A stretch of 64,000 nt of DNA. It comes from Polaribacter glomeratus. GTDB taxonomy: Bacteria > Bacteroidota > Bacteroidia > Flavobacteriales > Flavobacteriaceae. Each line of letters begins with the position of its first letter. Position 1 is the first letter of the stretch. Shown here in pieces: positions 44,166 through 53,152 of the stretch. The translations under genes were made by a program, and so were the position numbers. The notes under the pieces are model-generated. The model ran no database searches and was not told where the DNA came from. It worked only from the letters and a program-made list of their open reading frames with translations. The stretch covers positions 1,026,767 through 1,090,766 of the forward strand of contig NZ_MSCM01000002.1 in assembly GCF_002954665.1 (NCBI RefSeq), read 5' to 3'.

Positions 44166-45413
44166 TTAAAAATAGTTAGTTATTTCAAGTGCCAAATCTT
44201 TATTGCTTTTGCCTATGTAATTTAAAAACATTGTTTCGGTGCTATGTCCTGTAACATAAATTAAATATGTTGTTGGTATTTTACCGTAAAAATTGGTTGC
44301 AAAACTACGTCTACCAATATGCGAGGTTACCAAATCATATTTTTTATACGTTCCTGTTTTTTTACGATATATTTTACTATCTTTTTTAGTTTCAACTAAT
44401 TTACTACCTTTAGTTAGTTCTTTAATCTCTGCAAGTTCGCAAACTATTTTTATGAAGTCATTATACTTTTGGTCTGAAATTGAATAAGGAAATTTACCTT
44501 TTCTTTTATTGAGTATTTCTAAAACCTTAGGATGTAAAGGAACTGTCATATTTTTACCTGTTTTCTTTTGAGTAAATTCAATTAAATGTTTGCTGTCTTC
44601 AATTCTTATTTGTTCATCAGTAAAACGCATAAAATCTGAAACTCTTTGTCCTGTATAACAACTAATGATTAACCAGTCTTTAGCATTGTCTAAACTATCA
44701 GTTAATTTTTCTTTACTAATGGTTTCTATTTTGGTTAAGTCTTCAAAGGTTAAATATATCTTTTCAACTTTTTGTTTATCAATTCTTAAACCGTCTAATT
44801 GATAGTGAGTTTCAAGTCCTAAGTATCGTGCGTGTTTACAGAAAGTTTTAATAGTTACAAATTCTCTTTGAATAGTGTTTTGAGCGTACATTTTCTCTTT
44901 TTGATAATTGACAAACTCATTCTTAAAACTATCATTTATATTTTTTATTAATATTTTCTTTTCGGTGAAAGTTTCATATTTAATAAGCTTATTTTTTATT
45001 ACTCTGCATTTGCGTTTCGTTGTTTCAGTTAATTCGTTTTTTCTGTAATCGAGATAAAAATCTATGTAGCTAATTAAATCAGTAGGTATGTTAGTTTCTA
45101 CTTTTGGATTGTAATAATTATCAATTTGAGTTTGTAACCATTCTTTACTGATGGTTTCAGTATTAACAGAATTAAAAGCGTTTAAAACGTGGTTTTCTAT
45201 TTTATTGAGGTCTGTATTTACGTCAGTTTGTTTGTTCGTAATCTCAATATCTTTTGATTTCTTTTTATGTTGTTTGCTCCAGTAAATTTTATCAACTTCA
45301 AACTTTGTCTTTGCTCCGAAAACAAAATCTGTATTATCATAACGATATAATAATCTCAATACTAAATTTGATTTGTCTTTTGTAGAACGGTATAAAAAAT
45401 TAACTGATGCCAT
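44166..45413 (-). CDS. Tyrosine recombinase (integrase)
   Basis: 415 residues. The C-terminal catalytic domain shows the full set: Arg257 (GQRVSDF), His365 and Arg368 (HIGRRSF), His390 (TGHSTETM) and Tyr399 (FLNYIGK). The N-terminal half has the arm-binding and SAM-like core-binding domains common in Bacteroidota integrases. It would cut and join the tRNA-Cys attachment sites at 38759 and 45613. It is the gene closest to attR, with a -7 box at 45436-45443. Confidence 0.93.
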   Translation of the reverse strand: MASVNFLYRSTKDKSNLVLRLLYRYDNTDFVFGAKTKFEVDKIYWSKQHKKKSKDIEITNKQTDVNTDLNKIENHVLNAFNSVNTETISKEWLQTQIDNYYNPKVETNIPTDLISYIDFYLDYRKNELTETTKRKCRVIKNKLIKYETFTEKKILIKNINDSFKNEFVNYQKEKMYAQNTIQREFVTIKTFCKHARYLGLETHYQLDGLRIDKQKVEKIYLTFEDLTKIETISKEKLTDSLDNAKDWLIISCYTGQRVSDFMRFTDEQIRIEDSKHLIEFTQKKTGKNMTVPLHPKVLEILNKRKGKFPYSISDQKYNDFIKIVCELAEIKELTKGSKLVETKKDSKIYRKKTGTYKKYDLVTSHIGRRSFATNFYGKIPTTYLIYVTGHSTETMFLNYIGKSNKDLALEITNYF

Positions 45414-45435
45414 ATTATAGGGTTTTTTAACAATA

Positions 45436-45443
45436 CAAATGTA
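45436..45443 (-). promoter_or_regulatory. -7 box upstream of the integrase
   Basis: TACATTTG on the minus strand, 22 bp before the integrase ATG. No TTG at the usual distance, so only half the promoter is clear. Confidence 0.4.
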
Positions 45444-45612
45444 ATAAAATTGTATTATAATTGTACGGCTAAATGCAAATTGTTTAAAACTATTGCAAAC
45501 TAAATAAAAGTTAATATATTTGTAATTCTTTGCTATTGTTTTATTTTAATGCGTTTTATCAATAGATATTTAGTTTTATAGAGTAGTATGTTTTAATTGA
45601 AAGAAGTCCGAT

Positions 45613-45624
45613 AGACACCTCAAA
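45613..45624 (+). repeat. attR of the integrated element
   Basis: A copy of the tRNA-Cys 3' end (TAGACACCTCAA). A terminator hairpin follows at 45634, as expected for the original downstream of the tRNA. Confidence 0.72.
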
Positions 45625-45633
45625 ATCTTTTAA

Positions 45634-45671
45634 AAACACCTCTAACATTTAAAATAGTTAGAGGTGTTTTA
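45634..45671 (+). terminator. Original tRNA-Cys terminator (displaced)
   Basis: A perfect 14-bp stem AAAACACCTCTAAC/GTTAGAGGTGTTTT. It lies just outside attR, where the tRNA transcript would have ended before insertion. Confidence 0.7.
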
Positions 45672-45734
45672 TGTTTTACTCATGTTTTTACCCATAATTC
45701 GTGAATCGATACCAAAATTTATGCGATTTAAGAA

Positions 45735-46316
45735 TTAGGCATAAATATTTGAGAGTCTAAAAAAAAGAACCCTATATTTCTAATGTCCCTAAACGATATT
45801 CTAAAGGCTTTAATTTTTGCGCTAAATGATTTATTAGAAGCAACTTACCTCTATTATTAAAATAGTTGAGTATATTTTGATGATTAATTTATATCGTTAT
45901 CTTTTTGGTTTTGATGACTTTAGATACTTTTTTGTCTCACTTTTTCATCTCATTTCTAAAGTCTTATTAAAGTGGAGGTTTTATCTTTTGTTTGAGTATA
46001 GATCGAAAATAAATTTTGGTATAGATTATAGATTTTTTCTAAATCTGGATATTGTTCAAATAGTGCTTTAGCTCTTTGATGCAGATTTTAGTCCATTTAC
46101 TTCTGAATTTATATAATAAATACCTGCTTTTGGCTAATAATTGTTTTAACGTATCTTCATTTGTTAGTAGTTTAGTTTAATATTTTAAAGAATTGTCTCT
46201 AGCATGCTCTATTGCGTCGTTTTCTATATCTAAAGAATCTCAACGGTGTTTAATTCTAGTTTTTTGTAGCGTATCTATGGCTCCTTTTTGAAGATTAAGG
46301 CGGTCTATAGCTTAAT
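45735..46316 (-). pseudogene. Decayed ISL3-family transposase
   Basis: On the minus strand, shifted frames can be joined into a transposase end. They include ATDTLQ-type N-terminal pieces, HQRAKALFEQYPDLEKIYNL, INHQNILNYFNNR, and a clear C-terminus SAKIKAFRISFRDIRNIG with FRLSNIYA then a stop. This matches the typical ISL3 ending (SFNAKIKAFR..FRGVRN...FRL..IYA). Several frameshifts and stops show it is long dead. A possible terminal inverted repeat lies near 45684-45705 (TACCCATAATTCGTGA). Confidence 0.75.
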
Positions 46317-46460
46317 TAATTTTGTAAAATTAATTTTTAACGATTAACCAATGTTTTCTTCTATATCCAAAGTTTATTTTTTTTGATATTTAAAAGTAAT
46401 TAAAACTAAAGTAGATATAATGTTTAGAACAACAGGAAATATTTTGGAGTTAAAAAAGTT

Positions 46461-46735
46461 TTAAAATACAAACTTTTTTTGCTCTCTTTTAGGATATTTA
46501 ATTTTTAAATTATTATAATTTCTTATTAAATATAATGCAGAATTTACACTTATACCACAAAGTAAAATAAACGATGCATATCCGCCTTAATCAAAATTAA
46601 ATAAATAGAAAGTTAAAAATACACCATTATATAGAATTGGAATCATTCCGATTATAAAGAAAGGCTGTTGTAATGACTCTAATTCTATTGCAGAAATAAA
46701 ATGTATGTACAAAAAAAAGGTAATTGCAAAAAAAT
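46461..46735 (-). pseudogene. Fragment of an RND efflux permease
   Basis: On the minus strand: FISAIELESLQQPFFIIGMI, then GVFLTFYLFNFD, a stop, then GGYASFILLCGISVNSALYL. This resembles the last transmembrane region of RND (AcrB-like) permeases in Bacteroidota. One in-frame TAA breaks it, and no start or remaining domains are present. Confidence 0.55.
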
Positions 46736-47087
46736 GTACCTTTTAGTCTTATTTTGTTCTTCTTAATCTTAAAACAGTCATAAAAATCTAGAAATTTTAG
46801 ATCTTTTAAAAATAGTGATAATAATGTTTTTAAGTTATGAATTTAAATATTTATTTCTCTTAATACAAACTAAATCAAAACTTTATATAGGTTTTTTAAA
46901 TGTCTATATCTAGAAAATTGACTGTTTTTGGATATACTTTTATTTCATTTAAAACCTTGTGGATTCTCTTTTTTATAAATTTTATTAGTTGGTAAAAAAC
47001 ATCCTGTCAAATACGAAAACCAACCTTTTTTTGGATTTCTTATGCTAAAAGACAACGTAACTTGCCAAATAATAGATAGTAATAATT
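46736..47087. other. A/T-rich non-coding stretch upstream of the carbohydrate locus
   Basis: No gene or strong hairpin is seen. It probably contains the promoter of the gene at 47088, but no clear -7 box could be picked. Confidence 0.4.
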
Positions 47088-48365
47088 ATGAATAAATTTT
47101 TATGTATTTGGATTGTGTTATTTTGTACACTATGCTACACCCAATCAATTGAGGCTCAAACTCCGTTAAAAATAATTTTAAAGTTTGATGATGTTATGGT
47201 TAGAAATGGTGCTTACGGAGGTTTCGAAATACTAGAGTATTTAACAGCTAACAAAATTAAAGGAAGTTTTGGTTTAGTAGGTGCTAGAAACGACGAAACT
47301 ACCATTAGTTATTATAGTAAATATTTGAATTCAAAAGATGACAATGGAGATAGACTTATTGAAATATGGAATCACGGTTGGGATCATAGTAGTAATGAAT
47401 TTTTTCAGAAAACGTACGCATTCCAAAAAAGTCATTTTGACGATGCGAACGCTAAATTAAACAGGTTATTTAACATTGAAATGACAACCTTTGGAGCTCC
47501 TTTTAACAGGAATGATGCAATAACAAACCGAGTTATTTTAGAGAGTCCGGGTAATAATTACAGAGTTACTATGTTTCAAAGTCCTACAGTTAGTGGTAAA
47601 TTAAACTTAAATAATAGAGTTAATGTTGAAATAAGTACTAGGGTGCCAAATTATGATCATTTCGTAACAAACTATAATAATTTTAAAAATTCTTATACAA
47701 ATTTCATGGTGTTACAATCACATCCTGATGCTTGGACTTCAGTAGAAATAGCAGAGTTTAAAAAAGTAATTGACTTTTTAATAGCTGAAGGTTGTGAATT
47801 TGAGTTGCCTTATGAATATTACCTATCCTTAAACCCTAGCATTCCAACACCAAGTACCACGCAAACAATAACATTTCCAGATATGATGACAAAAGCTGTG
47901 GGTGATGGTAATTTTACTCCAGATGCAGCATCCACTTCTGGACTACCTATTGTTTACAACAGCTCAAATATAGCGGTTGCAACCATTGTTAGTGGACAAA
48001 TACAAATTGTAGGTAATGGAACCTCTATAATTACGGCTTCTCAAATTGGTAATGCAACTTTTAAATCGGCAGATTATGTTTCAAAAACACTAACTGTAAA
48101 TTCAAGTTTAAGTATAGACAGCGTTACAGATAGCCGTTTTAGATTTGCAAATCCTGTTTCAGATTTTTTAATAATTAAGGGTAAAGAAGAAATGCTGTCT
48201 TTGAAAATATTTGATATAGCTGGCAGATTAGTTTTAAAAAGCAATCTTGATAACTACAGTAATAATGAAGTTAAAGTTGATGTTAGGTCTTTAAATAAGG
48301 CCATGTACATTGTTCAAATATCAACAAGAAAAGGAACCGGTAATTTTAAGGTTATCAAAAATTAA
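47088..48365 (+). CDS. Secreted polysaccharide deacetylase-like protein with Ig-like domain and T9SS signal
   Basis: 425 residues. A signal peptide (MNKFLCIWIVLFCTLC) is followed by a NodB-like barrel: the motif ILKFDDVMVRNG carries the metal-binding Asp pair, and WNHGWDHSSNEF has the HxxxH-type pair. The later segment FPDMMTKAVGDGNFTPDAAS is a bacterial Ig-like domain, and the end (LKIFDIAGRLVLKSN to GNFKVIKN) is a type IX secretion sorting domain. It is secreted and probably removes acyl groups from a polysaccharide or oligosaccharide. It is the first gene of the right-hand locus. Confidence 0.83.
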   Translation: MNKFLCIWIVLFCTLCYTQSIEAQTPLKIILKFDDVMVRNGAYGGFEILEYLTANKIKGSFGLVGARNDETTISYYSKYLNSKDDNGDRLIEIWNHGWDHSSNEFFQKTYAFQKSHFDDANAKLNRLFNIEMTTFGAPFNRNDAITNRVILESPGNNYRVTMFQSPTVSGKLNLNNRVNVEISTRVPNYDHFVTNYNNFKNSYTNFMVLQSHPDAWTSVEIAEFKKVIDFLIAEGCEFELPYEYYLSLNPSIPTPSTTQTITFPDMMTKAVGDGNFTPDAASTSGLPIVYNSSNIAVATIVSGQIQIVGNGTSIITASQIGNATFKSADYVSKTLTVNSSLSIDSVTDSRFRFANPVSDFLIIKGKEEMLSLKIFDIAGRLVLKSNLDNYSNNEVKVDVRSLNKAMYIVQISTRKGTGNFKVIKN

Positions 48366-48473
48366 AAAAAGTTCAATATATACAACTCTTTAGAAATATT
48401 GCACTAGGCAGCTATGAAGGTATTTGTAAATCGGTATCATCAATAATCTAAAATATAATTATAAAATAAAAGT

Positions 48474-49832
48474 ATGGACTCTAGAAGAAATTTTATAAAG
48501 AAAACAGCAATATTAGGAACAGGAATCTCACTTCTACCAAGTTTTACTTTTGGATTAAATAGCAGTAGCAATGCCGATATAGTTAAAATTGGTCTTATTG
48601 GAGTTGGTTTACGCGGCACTAAACATCTACAGAACTTGTTATTAAGAAACGATATAAATGTAACTGCTATTTGTGATGTAGACCCAGCTCGAATTACTAT
48701 TGCACTTGATAAAATTAAAGAAAGTGGTTATAAAAAACCTTTGGTATTTGGTAAAGATGATTATGATTATAGAAACCTTTTAGCCTTAGATAATGTTGAC
48801 GCTGTTGTTATATCTACACCATGGCTTTGGCATACAAGAATGGCTAAGGATGCAATGCGAGCCAAAAAATATACAGGTTTAGAAGTATCCGCAGCAAATA
48901 CTATGGAAGAATGTTGGGATTTGGTAAATACCCATGAAGAAACAGGAACACATTTAATGATATTAGAAAATGTTAATTACCGTAGAGATGTTATGGCCGT
49001 ATTAAACATGGTAAAGCAAAATGTTTTTGGAGAGTTATTACATTTTAGATGTGGTTATCAGCACGATTTAAGACATGTTAAGTTTAATAACGGAAAAGAG
49101 GCACGTGCATTAGGTGTAGAATTTGGCGAAAAAGGTATTTCAGAAGCTAAATGGAGAACACAGCATTCCCTTTTAAGAAATGCAGATTTATACCCAACAC
49201 ATGGTATTGGGCCAATTGCAGCGATGTGCGACATAAATAGAGGCAATCGTTTTATGTCATTAACATCAAATGCTACTAAAGCAGTAGGCTTAAATAATTA
49301 TATTGTTAAACATGGAGGAGAAAACCATCCTAATGCAAAATTAAAATTTAAATTAGGTGATATTGTTACATCAACCATTGAAACAAGCAATGGAGAAACC
49401 ATAATAGTAACACATGATACTAATTTACCAAGACCATATTCATTAGGATTTAGAGTTCAAGGAGCCAATGGTTTATGGGAGGTAGATGGCAATAGAATTC
49501 ATATAGATGGTATAACAGAATCACATAAATGGGATGATGCCGATAAATGGCTTAAGAAATACGACCACCCATTATGGAAAAAGTATGGCGAGTTAGCTAC
49601 TGGTGCTGGGCATGGTGGAATGGATTTCTTTGTTTTGCATGCTTTTGTTGAGTCGGCAAAACAAAATATAGCTCCACCTATGGATGCTTATGACGCTGCA
49701 GCATGGAGTGCTATTACACCACTGTCTGAAGCTTCAATAGAAAATAATGGAGAGCCACAAGATTTTCCTGATTTTACAAGAGGTAATTGGGTAAAAAGAA
49801 CACCATATAAATGGATTAAAGATACTCATTAG
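48474..49832 (+). CDS. Gfo/Idh/MocA oxidoreductase, GH109-like
   Basis: 452 residues. A twin-arginine-type signal (MDSRRNFIKKTAILGTG) suggests export after folding. A Rossmann motif follows (KIGLIGVGLRGTKHL). The segment LYPTHGIGPIAAMCDINRGN is the pattern of GH109-type NAD-dependent glycosidases (YPTHGLGPVA). Those enzymes use NAD+ for redox-assisted cleavage of alpha-N-acetylgalactosaminides; here the sugar is unknown. It likely trims a decorated sugar in this locus. Confidence 0.83.
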   Translation: MDSRRNFIKKTAILGTGISLLPSFTFGLNSSSNADIVKIGLIGVGLRGTKHLQNLLLRNDINVTAICDVDPARITIALDKIKESGYKKPLVFGKDDYDYRNLLALDNVDAVVISTPWLWHTRMAKDAMRAKKYTGLEVSAANTMEECWDLVNTHEETGTHLMILENVNYRRDVMAVLNMVKQNVFGELLHFRCGYQHDLRHVKFNNGKEARALGVEFGEKGISEAKWRTQHSLLRNADLYPTHGIGPIAAMCDINRGNRFMSLTSNATKAVGLNNYIVKHGGENHPNAKLKFKLGDIVTSTIETSNGETIIVTHDTNLPRPYSLGFRVQGANGLWEVDGNRIHIDGITESHKWDDADKWLKKYDHPLWKKYGELATGAGHGGMDFFVLHAFVESAKQNIAPPMDAYDAAAWSAITPLSEASIENNGEPQDFPDFTRGNWVKRTPYKWIKDTH

Positions 49833-50459
49833 TTCTAGAAATGAGTTTTATTAAAAAAAAATAGATAATTAATAGTAGTATAAATAACAACTCGAAAAGT
49901 AGGATTTAATGATTTGAAAATTAATTTTAGAATACGTTAATCTTAGATGCAAAATAATCAAGCTACCATTTCTATGAACTTGATAATTAACTTAGGTTCA
50001 TTTATTTATAATTTTATTTTATCTAATCAAGGGAGCAGATAATCTATACTTTGGCGATATTGATGTTGTAAAAAAAGAGTTAATAAAAAATTATGAACAC
50101 AGTTTTATTTGTGCCTGTATAGTTTTGTTACTACTCTTTTTATTTTAAAAGTATTCCAAAACTCATGAGCAGATTTTGGCTTAGTATTAATTTAAATTTA
50201 GGTACCGATTTAAAAAGTTGTTAAACCATTTTTAGTAATTATACCAATTGTTATTTAAAATAATTGAATTATAGTGTGTTCAAATGAAGTAAAAAAATTA
50301 AAGCATAGCAATCGCTACGGTTTTATTTTATGTTGAAATATGGGTGCAATAAAAACATATTAATTAGACGCATTTAAAGTGATAATTGGTATTAAATATA
50401 TTCCAGAAATATTAATATTTTAACAAGTTTGTTAATTTATAGAAAGTAAATCATAACTT
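49833..50459. other. 627-bp intergenic region
   Basis: No intact gene. A 36-codon open stretch (NLYFGDIDVVKKELIKNYEH) looks like a decayed fragment, but I cannot name it. The last 60 bp before the GH2 start are A/T-rich and may hold its promoter. Confidence 0.4.
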
Positions 50460-52877
50460 ATGAATTTTAAAAGAGTCTTATTAAAGTCAATTATAGCAAG
50501 TGTTTTCATATTAACGTTTTCTTGTAAACCAAGTTCAATTAAAAATCAAGAGCGAGTAAAAACCAATATCAATGAAAATTGGGAATACTTAGAAAATAAC
50601 GCAACTAGTATAGATATAGCTTTAAACCAAAAAAGTTGGAAAAATATTAATTTGCCTCATAGTTGGAATGCTTTAGATGCTACCGATTTAGCACCTGGCT
50701 ACAGAAGAAGCGCTAGTTGGTATAAAAAGGAATTAAATATTTCTGATATTATTTCTGGGCAAACCTATCAACTCTATTTTGAAGGCGTAAATATTGAAAG
50801 TGAGATTTATGTAAATGGAAAGAAAGCGGGAGCGCACATTGGGGGGTACATTGGGTTTACAATAGATATTACAAATTTAATTTCAGAAGGTAATAATGAT
50901 ATATTGGTTCGTGCAGACAACTCGAACAATCCTGAAGTTATTCCATCACAAAAAAGTGATTTCTTCATTTTTGGAGGTATCACAAGAGATGTTTGGTTAG
51001 TAACCTTACCCGAAAATTATTTATCCAATTTAAAAATAACAACACCACAAGTTTCAAATTCAAATGCAGAACTTTTAGCAACCGTGAAAGTTAACAATAC
51101 CATCGACTCAGATTTTAAAATCAAAGCAGATTTACTAGATTCTGATGGTGTATCTGTTGCATCATCCGTTTTTGATATTGTTGATAACACCTCAGAAATA
51201 AAATTTATCAACATTAAAAACCCAAAACTTTGGGATACAGATAATCCAAATTTATACACTTTAAAAGTTGCACTAATTAAAAACGAAGAAGTGAAAGATG
51301 AAATGTCAGACCGCATTGGCTTTAGATGGTTTGAATTTAAAGATCACGGCGCTTTCTATCTTAACGGAAAACGTTTATTATTAAGAGGCACACATCGACA
51401 TGAAGAACATGCTGGTGTTGGAGCTGCAATGAGTAATGAACAACACAGAGCGGATATGGAACTTATAAAAGACATGGGAACTAACTTTGTGAGATTAGCC
51501 CATTATCCTCAAGACCCAGAAGTTTACAAAGCTTGTGATGAGTTAGGTTTGTTGGTTTGGGACGAATTACCTTGGTGTCGTGGCGGTTTAGGTAATGATG
51601 TTTGGAAAACCAACACGAAAAATATGTTAAAAGAAATTATTGATCAGAATTATAATCATCCAAGTGTTATTATTTGGTCATTGGGTAATGAGGTGTATTG
51701 GTTGCCAGATTTTGAAAACGGTGATAATAGAGAAAATATAAACACTTATTTAAAGGAGTTAAATGATTATGCGCATGCGTTAGACCCGTCAAGAAAAACA
51801 GCCATCAGAAAATATTATGAAGGAGCAGATATTGTTGATGTGTTTTCGCCATCAATCTGGTCGGGTTGGTATTCTGGAAGCTATAAAAGTTATCAAAAAG
51901 CAATCGATCAATATAAGGTTGAATATCCTCATTTTTTACATGCTGAATATGGCGGATCTAGTCATGTAGGTAGGCATTCAGAAAATCCTATTACTGGCGA
52001 AGGTAAAATACAGTCTGATGGTTGGGAAGAAGCTATTGTGCAAACCGACCTTGAAAATATTGCTCAAATTGGCGATTGGAGTGAGAATTACATAGTTGAT
52101 TTATTTGACTGGCATTTGCGAATTTCAGAAAACGACTCCTCTTTTGTTGGAAATGTGCAATGGGCTTTTAAAGATTTTGGCACACCACTGCGTCCAGAAA
52201 ATGCGATACCTTACATGAATCAGAAAGGATTAGTTGATAGAAACGGAATTCCTAAAGATGCCTTTTATGTTTTTAAAAGCTATTGGAGTAACAATCCCTT
52301 TACTTATATAGAATCTCATACTTGGACAGAACGCGAAGGTCCAAAAGATACATCTAGAGATATAAGTGTATATAGTAATTGTCCTGAAGTTGAATTATTT
52401 CTTAATGGAGCAAGTTTAGGTGTTAAAAAACGCGATATAAAATCGTTTCCAGCTTCTGGTTTGAATTGGACACTTAATTTTAATGAAGGCGAAAACAAAT
52501 TGGTATCTGTAGGAAAAACAAAAGACGGTAAAGAAGTAAAAGATGAGCTAAGTATAAACTATAGATTTACCAAGAATTTAAAAGCCATTGATTTAAAGTT
52601 ATCACATGTCATACTTAAAAATGGTAATTATTTAATAACAGCAACTGCTATTGATAAAAATGGTTTACGTTGTTTAGATTATGAGGAGCGTGTATATTTC
52701 CAATGCTTAAATGGAGGTGAAGCTTTAATTAGTCAAGGTACACCAACGGGTAGTGAGGTTATTGAAATGGCCAATGGAAAAGCTTCTATTGAAGTTAAAA
52801 GAACAACTAAAGATCAACCTTTGGAAGTCGTGGTGCTAAATCAAAGTTTTAAAGGGACTTATCTTACTGTAAAATAA
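50460..52877 (+). CDS. GH2 glycosidase lipoprotein (beta-galactosidase/glucuronidase-like)
   Basis: 805 residues. The lipobox FILTFSC lies near residue 22. An N-terminal jelly-roll sugar-binding domain precedes an Ig-like domain and the TIM barrel. The acid/base glutamate is Glu411 in IIWSLGNEVYW and the nucleophile is Glu496 in HFLHAEYGG. A C-terminal domain follows (DUF4982-like). GH2 enzymes hydrolyse beta-galactosides, beta-mannosides or beta-glucuronides; the substrate is not set by sequence. In this locus a glucuronate-containing oligosaccharide is plausible. Confidence 0.92.
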   Translation: MNFKRVLLKSIIASVFILTFSCKPSSIKNQERVKTNINENWEYLENNATSIDIALNQKSWKNINLPHSWNALDATDLAPGYRRSASWYKKELNISDIISGQTYQLYFEGVNIESEIYVNGKKAGAHIGGYIGFTIDITNLISEGNNDILVRADNSNNPEVIPSQKSDFFIFGGITRDVWLVTLPENYLSNLKITTPQVSNSNAELLATVKVNNTIDSDFKIKADLLDSDGVSVASSVFDIVDNTSEIKFINIKNPKLWDTDNPNLYTLKVALIKNEEVKDEMSDRIGFRWFEFKDHGAFYLNGKRLLLRGTHRHEEHAGVGAAMSNEQHRADMELIKDMGTNFVRLAHYPQDPEVYKACDELGLLVWDELPWCRGGLGNDVWKTNTKNMLKEIIDQNYNHPSVIIWSLGNEVYWLPDFENGDNRENINTYLKELNDYAHALDPSRKTAIRKYYEGADIVDVFSPSIWSGWYSGSYKSYQKAIDQYKVEYPHFLHAEYGGSSHVGRHSENPITGEGKIQSDGWEEAIVQTDLENIAQIGDWSENYIVDLFDWHLRISENDSSFVGNVQWAFKDFGTPLRPENAIPYMNQKGLVDRNGIPKDAFYVFKSYWSNNPFTYIESHTWTEREGPKDTSRDISVYSNCPEVELFLNGASLGVKKRDIKSFPASGLNWTLNFNEGENKLVSVGKTKDGKEVKDELSINYRFTKNLKAIDLKLSHVILKNGNYLITATAIDKNGLRCLDYEERVYFQCLNGGEALISQGTPTGSEVIEMANGKASIEVKRTTKDQPLEVVVLNQSFKGTYLTVK

Positions 52878-52879
52878 TT

Positions 52880-53086
52880 TACAATAGCGAAACGGATTTT
52901 AACTTAAAACCTAAAGGATTTTTAGATTATCGACAACTCTTGGATGACAAAACAATTGATGCAGTGATAATAGCAACAACATTTAATACCAATTCTAAAA
53001 ATGCCATAGATTCTTTAAATGCAGAGATATATTTGTATTGTAAAAAAAATACTAGCCAAAGGTTACAAGGATATCAAAGGCGTTAG
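52880..53086 (+). pseudogene. Fragment of a Gfo/Idh/MocA oxidoreductase
   Basis: An open stretch with no start: FLDYRQLLDDKTIDAVIIAT, then KNAIDSLNAEIYLYCKK. It resembles the segment where the family reads DYRELLDDKDIDAVIIATPD and H....DAMNAGKDVYCEKP, but the catalytic EKP has decayed to KKN and the rest is missing. It is a remnant of a second oxidoreductase gene beside the GH2 gene. Confidence 0.65.
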
Positions 53087-53152
53087 TGCAAACAATAAAA
53101 TAAAACAAACAGTTACAAACACAATTTAATAACTTAAAAATTAGTAAATAAT

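Larger units (their letters stand above)
38759..45624. mobile_element. Integrated element in tRNA-Cys, satellite-like
   Basis: About 6.9 kb, bounded by the tRNA-Cys end and a 12-bp identical repeat. All its genes run on the minus strand: integrase, a 392-aa unknown, excisionase-like HTH, small ORF, D5/P4-type primase-helicase, Toprim-like DUF6371 protein and an HTH protein. The tRNA stays intact because the element supplies its 3' end. No capsid, terminase large subunit, relaxase or transfer genes are present. That content fits a phage satellite or a mobilisable replicon. Excision would circularise it and probably restore the tRNA. Confidence 0.8.

Noticed and set aside
45877-46071. A 64-residue open frame on the plus strand
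   Set aside because: It lies opposite the decayed ISL3 transposase, whose minus-strand pieces explain the sequence better.
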